Assembly (NCBI GenBank): GCA_017453705.1
Contig: JAFTEK010000276.1
Span: 1 to 5,362, forward strand
Reading direction: 5' to 3'
DNA from: Treponema sp.
Lineage (GTDB): Bacteria > Spirochaetota > Spirochaetia > Treponematales > Treponemataceae
Length of the DNA: 5,362 bases
The translations under genes were made by a program, and so were the position numbers. Below, piece after piece: positions 1 through 5,362 of this stretch. Below the pieces are notes generated by a model. That model saw nothing but the letters and a program-made list of their open reading frames with translations. It was not told the origin of the DNA and did not search any database. Position 1 is the stretch's first letter; every line of letters begins with the position of its first letter.

Positions 1-1185
1 CAGGAGAACATTGCCGCAAACAGGGTGGTTCGCGCCTTCTCAAAAGAGGCCTTTGAGTTGAACCGTTTTGAGAAAGAAAACGAAGCTTATAGAAAAAGTG
101 AAATAGCAGCTTCTAAAATATGGCAGCGTTACGTCCCCATCTTTGAGTTTCTTGGAACAGTCGTCAACGTCATCCTGATGATTTATGGCGGATGGCTGAC
201 AATAAGGGGAGAGATGACAATGGGAGGATTCGTCACAGTCAACGGCTACCTCTGGATGCTGACAAACCCGCTTAGAATGTTGGGCTGGCTCATAAATGAT
301 GCGATGCGCTTCAAGGCATCCCTGGACAAGATTTACAAAACCTACGAGATAGAACCTGACATAAAGCTTCCAGCCAGTCCGATAATCAAAAGCCACATAG
401 AAGGAAACGTAGAGTTTGACCATGTAAGCTATAAGGCAGACGGTGAGGAAATAATCCACAATGTCTCTTTCTCTGTGGAAAAAGGCCATTCCATTGGCAT
501 AATCGGAGGAACAGGCAGCGGCAAGAGCACGGTAATGAACCTGCTCTGTCGATTCTACGATGTCTCATCAGGGGCTGTCCTGGTTGACGGAACAGACGTT
601 CGAAAGATGGACATGAGAAACCTGCGCTCCAATATAGGAATGGCCATGCAGGATGTGTTCCTGTTCAGTGACACGATAGAAGGGAACATCGCATACGGGG
701 ATCCCGACTGTCCATTTGAGAAGGTTGAGCAGGCGGCCAAGCTTGCCGATGCGGACGGCTTTATCCGCAAGATGAGCGAGGGCTACGATACAATGGTCGG
801 CGAACGTGGGGTTGGACTTTCCGGCGGCCAGAAACAGCGCATATCACTGGCACGAGCCCTGCTCAAAGACCCATCTATCATCATATTGGACGACACAACC
901 AGCGCGGTGGACATGGAGACCGAAACTCAAATTCAGGAGTCGCTCAAGTCTGTTTCCGCCGGCAGAACGCTCTTCATAATTGCCTATAGGATTTCCAGCG
1001 TCAAAGATTGCGACCAGATTTTAGTTATGCAGGAAGGCAGGATAATAGAGAGGGGAACGCATGAGGAACTGGTAAAAGCCGGTGGCTACTATGCTTCGGT
1101 TTTTCACCATCAATATGGGGAATTTGAGCAGGAAAAGAATGGGGATGACCCGTCCATAGGCTCCTTTGACAGGGGGATAAACTGA
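1..1185 (+). CDS. ABC exporter half-transporter, degenerate-site subunit (5' partial)
   Basis: C-terminal 394 residues of a type I ABC exporter subunit fusing a membrane domain to an ATPase domain. The frame is open from base 1; the first residues (QENIAANRVVRAF) match the conserved coupling-helix region before TM5, so by alignment with the downstream partner about 215 residues lie outside the window. Numbering from the first visible codon: TM5 about 44-64, TM6 about 72-95, Walker A GGTGSGKST 169-177, Q-loop Q217, signature LSGGQ 273-277, Walker B ILDD ending D297-D298, D-loop SAVD 301-304. The catalytic-Glu position is Asp298, the switch His is Tyr329 (IAYR), and the A-loop aromatic appears to be Ala (HVSYKAD). 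These losses mark the non-catalytic half of a heterodimer. Its stop overlaps the next start by one base, so the pair is co-transcribed and probably translationally coupled. Expected in the cytoplasmic membrane; drug, lipid or peptide substrate unknown. Family very sure, substrate not. Confidence 0.95.
   Translation, partial: QENIAANRVVRAFSKEAFELNRFEKENEAYRKSEIAASKIWQRYVPIFEFLGTVVNVILMIYGGWLTIRGEMTMGGFVTVNGYLWMLTNPLRMLGWLINDAMRFKASLDKIYKTYEIEPDIKLPASPIIKSHIEGNVEFDHVSYKADGEEIIHNVSFSVEKGHSIGIIGGTGSGKSTVMNLLCRFYDVSSGAVLVDGTDVRKMDMRNLRSNIGMAMQDVFLFSDTIEGNIAYGDPDCPFEKVEQAAKLADADGFIRKMSEGYDTMVGERGVGLSGGQKQRISLARALLKDPSIIILDDTTSAVDMETETQIQESLKSVSAGRTLFIIAYRISSVKDCDQILVMQEGRIIERGTHEELVKAGGYYASVFHHQYGEFEQEKNGDDPSIGSFDRGIN
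1171..1177 (+). promoter_or_regulatory. Ribosome binding site of the second exporter subunit, inside the first gene
   Basis: AGGGGGA sits 7 nt before the ATG at 1185 and lies within the last codons of the upstream gene. The purine-rich site and the TGATG stop/start overlap support 1185 as the true start and suggest that ribosomes finishing the first subunit reinitiate on the second, keeping the two subunits in balance. Confidence 0.7.
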
Positions 1186-2966
1186 TGGCACGCAACAGAT
1201 ACGACATAGACGAAGACATTGAGGACAGCTATGACTTCGGCCAACTAAAAAGGCTTGCAAAATACGTGAGGCCCCATGCAGGAGCAATGACATTTGTAAT
1301 CCTTCTAATGCTGCTGACCGCCGCGCTTGGTATGCTCTACCCCTACTTCCTCAAGATTGTGATGGACGACTGCATACCGGGCAAGGACTTTAAGAGGATA
1401 CTCATCCTTGCCCTGGCAAGCCTGGCAATCTCATTGTTCACGGCTCTGGCTCTCAAGGTCAAGATTAGCATAATGACAAGAATCGGGCAGGGCATAGTGC
1501 ACGACCTCAGAACCGATATATTCAGCCATGTGCAAAAACTGCCCTTCAGCTACTTTGACTCAAGACCGCATGGAAAAATCCAAGTGAGAATCGTCAACTA
1601 CGTGAACAACCTCTCAGACGTTCTAAGCAACGGCCTTGTAAACACTATCACCGACCTGTGTTCCCTGGTATTCATCATAATCTTCATGTTCACGATAAAC
1701 CTTCCTCTGACTCTTGTGGTTCTATGCGGCCTGCCAGTGTTCATCGCATACGTGTTCATCCTAAAGAAGAGCCAGCGTAAGGCCTGGAGAATCCAGAGCA
1801 ACAAACAGTCCAACTTGAATGCCTATATCTCTGAAAGCATAAACGGCATCCGTGTAACCCAGTCATTCGTAAGGGAAGAGGAAAACATAAAGATATTTGA
1901 CAACCTGTCCGCCTCTTACCGAAAATCCTGGCTTCATGCTGTAAGCATTTCATTCCTGATGGGGCCTTTCGTACAGCTGATTTCAACGGCAACAAGCGTG
2001 GCAGCCTATATACTGGGAATTCGCTGGATAATCTCAGGTTTCTCAGGTGTGAGCATTGGCATACTTGTCGCATTCACGGCGTACATAAGCCGCTTCTGGC
2101 AGCCTATCACGACCCTTGCGGATTTCATCAACAGCCTTTTAACCGCCGTCTCCTATGTGGAAAGGATTTTTGAAACAATAGACGAGCCTGTTACCATAAA
2201 GGACAAGCAAGGGGCTGTTCCCCTGCCGACAGTGACAGGCCTTGTGGAATACAAGCACGTCTGCTTCAGCTATGACGAGGGGCATAGGGTGCTGGACGAT
2301 GTAAGTTTCACGGCAGAACCAGGAGAATCCATCGCAATAGTGGGACCGACAGGAGCAGGGAAGTCAACAATAGTCAACCTGCTCAGCAGATTCTACAACC
2401 CTGAGTCAGGGCAAGTCCTGCTGGACGGCCACGACCTACAGGACGTTACAATACAGTCCCTACGCACCCAGATGGGAGTGATGATGCAGGACAGCTTCAT
2501 CTTCAAGGGCACGATAATGGACAACATACGCTACGGCAATATGGAGGCAACTGACGAGCAGGTAATGCAGGCCGCGAAAACCGTCTGTGCCCACGACTTC
2601 ATAATGCAACTGGAAAATGGATACAAGACTGAAGTTAACGAAAGGGGAACAAGGCTCAGCGTCGGTCAAAGGCAGCTCATCTCGTTTGCACGTGCTCTGC
2701 TGGCAGACCCAAAGATTTTAATCCTTGATGAAGCCACCAGCTCCATAGACACGGAAACAGAGCTGCTGCTGCAAAGGGGACTCAACAAGCTGCTCAAAGG
2801 AAGGACATCCTTTATAATAGCCCACAGGCTTTCTACCATAAAGAACTGCAACACGATTTTCTACGTGGATCAAGGGAAGATAGTGGAGAGAGGTTCGCAT
2901 TATGAGCTTATGGCTCATCTCGGCCCTTATTACAAGCTCTACTCATCGCAGTTTGCCCTGCTATAA
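1185..2966 (+). CDS. ABC exporter half-transporter, catalytic-site subunit (complete)
   Basis: A complete 593-residue type I ABC exporter subunit, the usual length for the family, with an N-terminal six-helix membrane domain (helices near 34-56, 70-91, 148-170, 174-193, 254-280 and 282-304) and a C-terminal ATPase. The coupling-helix motif SESINGIRVTQSF is at 216-228. ATPase motifs: A-loop Tyr363, Walker A GPTGAGKST 387-395, Q-loop Q435, signature LSVGQ 491-495 (canonical is LSGGQ), Walker B LDE with D515 and catalytic Glu516, switch His547. Its intact Walker A/B and His should pair with the canonical signature of the upstream subunit to form the hydrolytic site; its altered signature faces the degraded half. 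This matches the known heterodimeric exporters (LmrCD, BmrCD, TM287/288 type). The start is fixed by the overlap with the upstream stop and by the preceding AGGGGGA. It exports an unknown substrate across the cytoplasmic membrane. A homodimer is possible but unlikely given the complementary motif changes. Confidence 0.96.
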   Translation: MARNRYDIDEDIEDSYDFGQLKRLAKYVRPHAGAMTFVILLMLLTAALGMLYPYFLKIVMDDCIPGKDFKRILILALASLAISLFTALALKVKISIMTRIGQGIVHDLRTDIFSHVQKLPFSYFDSRPHGKIQVRIVNYVNNLSDVLSNGLVNTITDLCSLVFIIIFMFTINLPLTLVVLCGLPVFIAYVFILKKSQRKAWRIQSNKQSNLNAYISESINGIRVTQSFVREEENIKIFDNLSASYRKSWLHAVSISFLMGPFVQLISTATSVAAYILGIRWIISGFSGVSIGILVAFTAYISRFWQPITTLADFINSLLTAVSYVERIFETIDEPVTIKDKQGAVPLPTVTGLVEYKHVCFSYDEGHRVLDDVSFTAEPGESIAIVGPTGAGKSTIVNLLSRFYNPESGQVLLDGHDLQDVTIQSLRTQMGVMMQDSFIFKGTIMDNIRYGNMEATDEQVMQAAKTVCAHDFIMQLENGYKTEVNERGTRLSVGQRQLISFARALLADPKILILDEATSSIDTETELLLQRGLNKLLKGRTSFIIAHRLSTIKNCNTIFYVDQGKIVERGSHYELMAHLGPYYKLYSSQFALL

Positions 2967-2969
2967 CAA

Positions 2970-3002
2970 AAGACCCCCGCTCCCATAGGGAAGCAGGGGC
3001 TT
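2970..3002 (-). terminator. Probable intrinsic terminator of leuCD, possibly bidirectional
   Basis: An imperfect inverted repeat: AAG (2970-2972) pairs with CTT (3000-3002), CCCC (2974-2977) with GGGG (2996-2999), GCT (2979-2981) with AGC (2992-2994) and CCC (2982-2984) with GGG (2988-2990) round an ATA loop, with two single-base bulges and one C-A mismatch. Read on the reverse strand the hairpin runs straight into TCTTTTGTTAT, the expected U-tract, so it best fits a terminator for leuD, whose stop is about 177 nt upstream. Read on the forward strand it begins 3 nt after the exporter stop, but is followed by GCACAACC with no T-run, so termination in that direction would be weaker or rely on another factor. 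Confidence 0.6.
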
Positions 3003-3015
3003 GCACAACCAGAAA

Positions 3016-3173
3016 CTGAATGCAGCCTGTGGCAGAATGCGACCTAAGGCTACACTCCGCCAGAGGCAAAACTTAGCCAGAAAGAAGCAAAACTCCGCCT
3101 AAGGCTACACTCCGCCTTAGGTTAAACACAGCCTAAGGCTGCACTCCGCCCGAAACAGAACTCGACCTCTGGC
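3016..3173. repeat. Degenerate tandem array of 15-21-nt units (core CCTAAGG)
   Basis: Nearly the whole spacer between the hairpin and leuD can be parsed into about nine units with forward-strand consensus near YACACTCCGCCTAAGGC: starts at 3016, 3033, 3051, 3066, 3087, 3106, 3122, 3140 and 3157, with a possible tenth, more decayed, at 3001. The best-conserved segment CCTAAGGCTACACTCCGCC occurs exactly at 3043-3061 and 3098-3116 and with one change at 3132-3150. CCTAAGG occurs three times and its complement CCTTAGG once (3115-3121). Units vary in length and sequence, as in an old decayed array. No open frame is conserved through it. It would be transcribed as the 3' untranslated part of the leuCD message. 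Function unknown. Confidence 0.7.
3098..3139. other. Two mutually exclusive 8-bp hairpins within the repeat array
   Basis: GCCTTAGG (3114-3121) is the exact complement of CCTAAGGC on both sides: at 3098-3105, leaving the 8-nt loop TACACTCC, and at 3132-3139, leaving the 10-nt loop TTAAACACAG. Only one pairing can form at a time. Neither is followed by a T-run, so these are not simple terminators. The arrangement could be a by-product of the repeat unit inverting once. Confidence 0.5.
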
Positions 3174-3178
3174 TCGTA

Positions 3179-3712
3179 TCAATACTTCTTGTCAGCGTAG
3201 CCTATCCAGCCGTCGTTTTCTATCAGAGCCTTTTCAAAACCTTCCAGTTTGAAAGGATAGGAAGTGGAAAGTGAACCGGCTATAAGCTTTACCTTCCAAG
3301 TTCCATCTTCCTTCTGCTCTATCTTGCAAGTTGTATCCTTGCTCGCAAACGAACGGAACATATCATCTATGTCCCTCTTGCTCATATCCAGGGCAAGAAG
3401 GCCGCAGTTGTACATATTCTGCCTAAAAATGCGAGCGAAATTCACCGCGATAACGCAGTATATTCCGTTCACTTCCAGAGCCCAGGGCGCATGTTCCCTG
3501 CTCGATCCGCAGCCGAAGTTCTCGCGCGTGATTATGACTTTCTTTCCTGCAATATCCGTCTTTGGATTGAATCCGTCAAGCTTCAAGTCCTCTAGCAGAT
3601 AGGGCTGCAAAGCCTGTTTAGTGTTCTCCGTCAAATACTTGGCGGGGATGATTTCGTCCGTGTTGATGTCGGAACGATCCAGAAAGAGAACGTCTCCTCC
3701 AAACTGTTTCAT
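3179..3712 (-). CDS. leuD: 3-isopropylmalate dehydratase small subunit (LeuD-type)
   Basis: A 177-residue swivel-domain subunit of the aconitase superfamily, which with LeuC isomerises 2-isopropylmalate to 3-isopropylmalate in leucine synthesis in the cytoplasm. Family motifs: DINTDEIIPAKYL (15-27), the strongly conserved NFGCGSSREHAPWAL (65-79), which carries substrate-binding Ser/Arg residues, and FARIFRQN (92-99) followed by NCG (102-104). The length fits the short LeuD class partnered with about 420-residue large subunits. The specificity loop after the conserved Tyr-Leu reads YLTE (26-29), unlike the YLRT reported for Methanocaldococcus homoaconitase or YLVY for its isopropylmalate isomerase, so the exact substrate is not proven. 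GAGGA lies 6 nt before the ATG at 3712, supporting the start. It lies 34 nt after the leuC stop, with no promoter or strong terminator seen between, so the two form an operon. Dehydratase small subunit sure; leucine role likely. Confidence 0.93.
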   Translation of the reverse strand: MKQFGGDVLFLDRSDINTDEIIPAKYLTENTKQALQPYLLEDLKLDGFNPKTDIAGKKVIITRENFGCGSSREHAPWALEVNGIYCVIAVNFARIFRQNMYNCGLLALDMSKRDIDDMFRSFASKDTTCKIEQKEDGTWKVKLIAGSLSTSYPFKLEGFEKALIENDGWIGYADKKY

Positions 3713-3746
3713 CGTGTTTCCTCACTTTTTGAAGAAATAGCTATCT

Positions 3747-5033
3747 TCATCCCTCATAAAGGGGTGAATTCGTTATAGTCCCTTTTATAGCAGTCGCCGC
3801 CGCTGATGCCGGGCTCATCAGGTGAACCATGCCCCCCTTTCCCATACGACCGTTGAAGTTCCTGTTCGTTGTGGAAGCACAAACTTCCCCTTCCGCCAGA
3901 ACTCCATTGCTCATGCCCAAACACGCACCACAGGTCGGATTGGTAACGCAGAAGCCCGCCTCCATAAAGGTTGCAATCAGCCCCTCGTCCAAAGCCTGCC
4001 TGTAGATAGCGGGCGTTGCAGGAGAAACAATTCCCCTCACACCCTTTGCCAGATGATGCCCCTTTAAGACTTCCGCAGCCACCCTCAGGTCTGAAATCCG
4101 CCCGTTCGTGCAACTGCCGATATACACCTGGTCTACCTTGGTTCCTTCCATTTCAGCTATTGGCTTAATCTGGTCAGGCTTATACTTTATTGTACATACA
4201 GGAGCGAGATTTGACAAGTCAAAAGTAAGAACTTTCTCATATTTAGCATCCGGGTCATCCCTCCACTTGCTGTAGTCGGCAAGGGCGGCCTCTTTGTCCT
4301 TGAACTCATCCTTTATAAAGGGCCAGAGGTAGTCCACCGTCTTTTCATCCGGCAGGCATATTCCGCTGGTTGCCCCTGCCTCAACAGCCATGTTGCAGAC
4401 AGTCATCCTCTCTTCCATCGTGAAGTTGTCCACTACAGGGCCTGTGAACTCGGCCACACAGTTAGTCGCACCATTCACGCCAATCTGTCCGATGAGAAAT
4501 AGAATCACGTCCTTGGCATAGACACCTTTCTTGAGCTTGCCGTTCAGGACAAACTTTATCGTCTTGGGAGTCCTGAAAGAGCAGACACCCTTCAATATTC
4601 CAACCTCAAGGTCAGTCGTACCCACACCGGCGGCAAAAGCACCGAAAGCCCCATGCGTGCAGGTATGGCTGTCCCCCATTATGACGGTAAACCCCGGTCT
4701 AACAAAGCCTTTCTCCGGGAAAATCGCATGACAAACGCCATTGTCCCCTATGTCATAAAAGTCCTCAATATCGTGCCTTCTGGCCCAGTCACGAAGAATC
4801 TTTTCCTGGGTGGCACACTTGGAATCCTTGGCAGGAGTCACATGGTCTATGACAGCCTTAATCTTTGTCTTGTCAAAGACGCGATCCATCCCCCTCTCCA
4901 CCAGATCGTTTATAGCTATCGGAGTTGTTATCTCATGACAGAACACCCTGTCCAGCTTGAGTATATTGGTTCCCTCGAAAGGCCGATCCACAAGGTGGGA
5001 TTCAAAAATCTTCTCTGCAATCGTCTTGCCCAT
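3747..5033 (-). CDS. leuC: 3-isopropylmalate dehydratase large subunit (LeuC-type, short class)
   Basis: A complete 428-residue catalytic subunit of the aconitase superfamily; it holds the [4Fe-4S] cluster used for dehydration and rehydration of isopropylmalate. The three cluster ligands are visible: Cys308 in GSCTNGR, and Cys368 and Cys371 in PTCGACLG. Other family motifs are MGDSHTCTHGAFGAFAAGVG (119-138) and STTNRNFNGRMG (387-398). The length is that of the short LeuC class found in archaea and many anaerobes, shared with homoaconitases, rather than the roughly 465-residue enterobacterial type. GAAGAGG (5041-5047) lies 7 nt before the ATG at 5033, fixing the start. leuD follows 34 nt downstream. 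A good promoter lies just upstream, giving a short leader with no visible leader peptide or T-box. No leuA or leuB lies within the window, so homoaconitate or another 2-hydroxyacid remains a possible substrate. An exposed Fe-S cluster of this kind is normally oxygen-sensitive. Confidence 0.95.
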   Translation of the reverse strand: MGKTIAEKIFESHLVDRPFEGTNILKLDRVFCHEITTPIAINDLVERGMDRVFDKTKIKAVIDHVTPAKDSKCATQEKILRDWARRHDIEDFYDIGDNGVCHAIFPEKGFVRPGFTVIMGDSHTCTHGAFGAFAAGVGTTDLEVGILKGVCSFRTPKTIKFVLNGKLKKGVYAKDVILFLIGQIGVNGATNCVAEFTGPVVDNFTMEERMTVCNMAVEAGATSGICLPDEKTVDYLWPFIKDEFKDKEAALADYSKWRDDPDAKYEKVLTFDLSNLAPVCTIKYKPDQIKPIAEMEGTKVDQVYIGSCTNGRISDLRVAAEVLKGHHLAKGVRGIVSPATPAIYRQALDEGLIATFMEAGFCVTNPTCGACLGMSNGVLAEGEVCASTTNRNFNGRMGKGGMVHLMSPASAAATAIKGTITNSPLYEG

Positions 5034-5069
5034 AGTAGCACCTCTTCAAAGTTTCTTTAGTTATATTGC

Positions 5070-5098
5070 AGTATATGAAGTAACGATAAATATTTCAA
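5070..5098 (-). promoter_or_regulatory. Sigma-70-type promoter of leuCD
   Basis: On the reverse strand TTGAAA (5093-5098) and TATACT (5070-5075) are separated by exactly 17 nt of AT-rich sequence, each one base from the TTGACA and TATAAT consensus. The start of transcription would fall near 5063, giving a leader of about 30 nt with the GAAGAGG ribosome site and ATG at 5033. It lies wholly inside the 79-nt gap between the tsaB-like stop and leuC. No clear operator palindrome is visible beside it. Confidence 0.75.
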
Positions 5099-5112
5099 GT
5101 AGCCCTGACATT

Positions 5113-5362
5113 CTACAGCTTAGATGGGGCCGATTTCTTAGCTTCCAGAACCAGCTCAGCTTCACTTTTCCTTGCATAAACAGGGCCGTCATAATCTTCC
5201 AAGGGCTTTTTTCCGTCAGCAATCTGCCTTTCCGCCAAGGCAAACAAAGCCTCCGTACAGTCGTTGCTACCACAAAAGCTGTCAAGCACAAGCAGGGGTG
5301 ACTGGGATTTCGCACCTTCAACAAAGAGGTTTGCCGCAGGCCCTGTGACAAAGTTTTTTCTC
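5113..5362 (-). CDS. tsaB: TsaB-like tRNA threonylcarbamoyladenosine synthesis protein (C-terminal part, open at window edge)
   Basis: The reverse-strand frame beginning at 5361 is open for 82 codons to a TAG at 5113-5115 and contains no ATG, so the gene starts beyond the right edge. The visible protein begins RKNFVTGPAANLFVEG and ends in a charged tail after GPVYARKSEAEL (59-70). A VTGP strand-turn followed by an alpha segment, an ADGKKPLEDYDG region and a closing P-V/L-Y-x-R-x-S-x-A-E motif is the usual C-terminus of TsaB (YeaZ), the inactive ASKHA-fold partner of TsaD in t6A modification of ANN-decoding tRNAs. The fold and the TsaD role are family knowledge; the assignment rests on this tail alone. 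It is codirectional with leuC, 79 nt upstream. No terminator is seen after it, so read-through into leuCD is possible. Another protein with a similar tail cannot be excluded. Confidence 0.65.
   Translation of the reverse strand, partial: RKNFVTGPAANLFVEGAKSQSPLLVLDSFCGSNDCTEALFALAERQIADGKKPLEDYDGPVYARKSEAELVLEAKKSAPSKL

Noticed and set aside
25..1185. GTG at 25 as the start of the first exporter gene
   Set aside because: The frame is open to base 1 and the residues before GTG (QENIAANR) belong to the conserved coupling-helix motif; the gene is cut by the window edge.
3001..3178. CRISPR array
   Set aside because: Units are directly adjacent, 15-21 nt long and degenerate, without unique spacers of constant length, and there are no cas genes.
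3001..3178. Insertion-sequence remnant or attachment site
   Set aside because: No transposase fragment, terminal inverted repeats, target duplication or tRNA gene is visible; both flanking genes are intact.
3264..3602. 112-codon forward frame opposite leuD
   Set aside because: Entirely antisense to the conserved LeuD core; no motif of its own.
3713..3752. Hairpin between leuC and leuD (GAAGA...TCTTC on the reverse strand followed by AAAAAG)
   Set aside because: Only a 5-bp AT-rich stem overlapping the leuC stop, with no U-tract; too weak for a terminator or processing site.
4653..5301. Forward-strand open frames antisense to leuC and tsaB (4653-5060 and 4957-5301)
   Set aside because: They lie opposite well-conserved reverse-strand genes, and their products show no domain or motif; shadows.
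5061..5351. 96-codon reverse frame starting with ATG upstream of leuC
   Set aside because: Its product is rich in Cys, Trp and Arg with no family resemblance, it overlaps the leuCD promoter, and another frame of the same strand gives a TsaB-like tail.

Overview
The window is ordinary chromosomal DNA with no mobile-element, phage, RNA-gene or CRISPR signature. Two gene groups converge on a short repeat-bearing spacer. The forward strand carries the 3' part of one ABC-exporter half-transporter gene (1-1185, open at the left edge) and a complete second one (1185-2966). The reverse strand, read right to left, carries the last 82 codons of a tsaB-like gene (5113-5362, open at the right edge), then leuC (5033-3747) and leuD (3712-3179).

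The two half-transporters share one nucleotide (stop TGA and start ATG overlap as TGATG). They look like the two halves of a heterodimeric type I (ABCB-like) exporter. The first subunit has lost the catalytic Walker B glutamate (Asp), the switch histidine (Tyr) and the A-loop aromatic. The second keeps all three but has an altered signature (LSVGQ). These changes are complementary: one composite ATP site should be consensus and the other degenerate, as in LmrCD, BmrCD and TM287/288-type transporters. The substrate cannot be told from the sequence.

leuC and leuD encode the two subunits of a [4Fe-4S] isopropylmalate-isomerase-type hydro-lyase, of the short (about 420 + 175 residue) class that also contains homoaconitases. 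A well-formed sigma-70-type promoter (TTGAAA-17-TATACT) lies between tsaB and leuC and would give a leader of about 30 nt, too short for an attenuator or T-box. The tsaB-like fragment is the C-terminus of the TsaD partner in tRNA t6A synthesis; its true frame has no start codon inside the window, so it is easily missed in favour of a longer shadow frame.

The 212-nt convergent spacer (2967-3178) holds an imperfect hairpin, followed by a T-tract when read on the reverse strand (probable leuCD terminator), and an array of about ten degenerate 15-21-nt units built round CCTAAGG/CCTTAGG. This array is the least ordinary thing here.

Organism: a bacterium with moderate G+C and free use of ATA, AGA and AGG codons. 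The short leuCD class and the exporter pair fit an anaerobe such as a spirochaete (Treponema-like) or a clostridial relative, but this is a low-confidence impression. I see no strong candidate for a new biological system.
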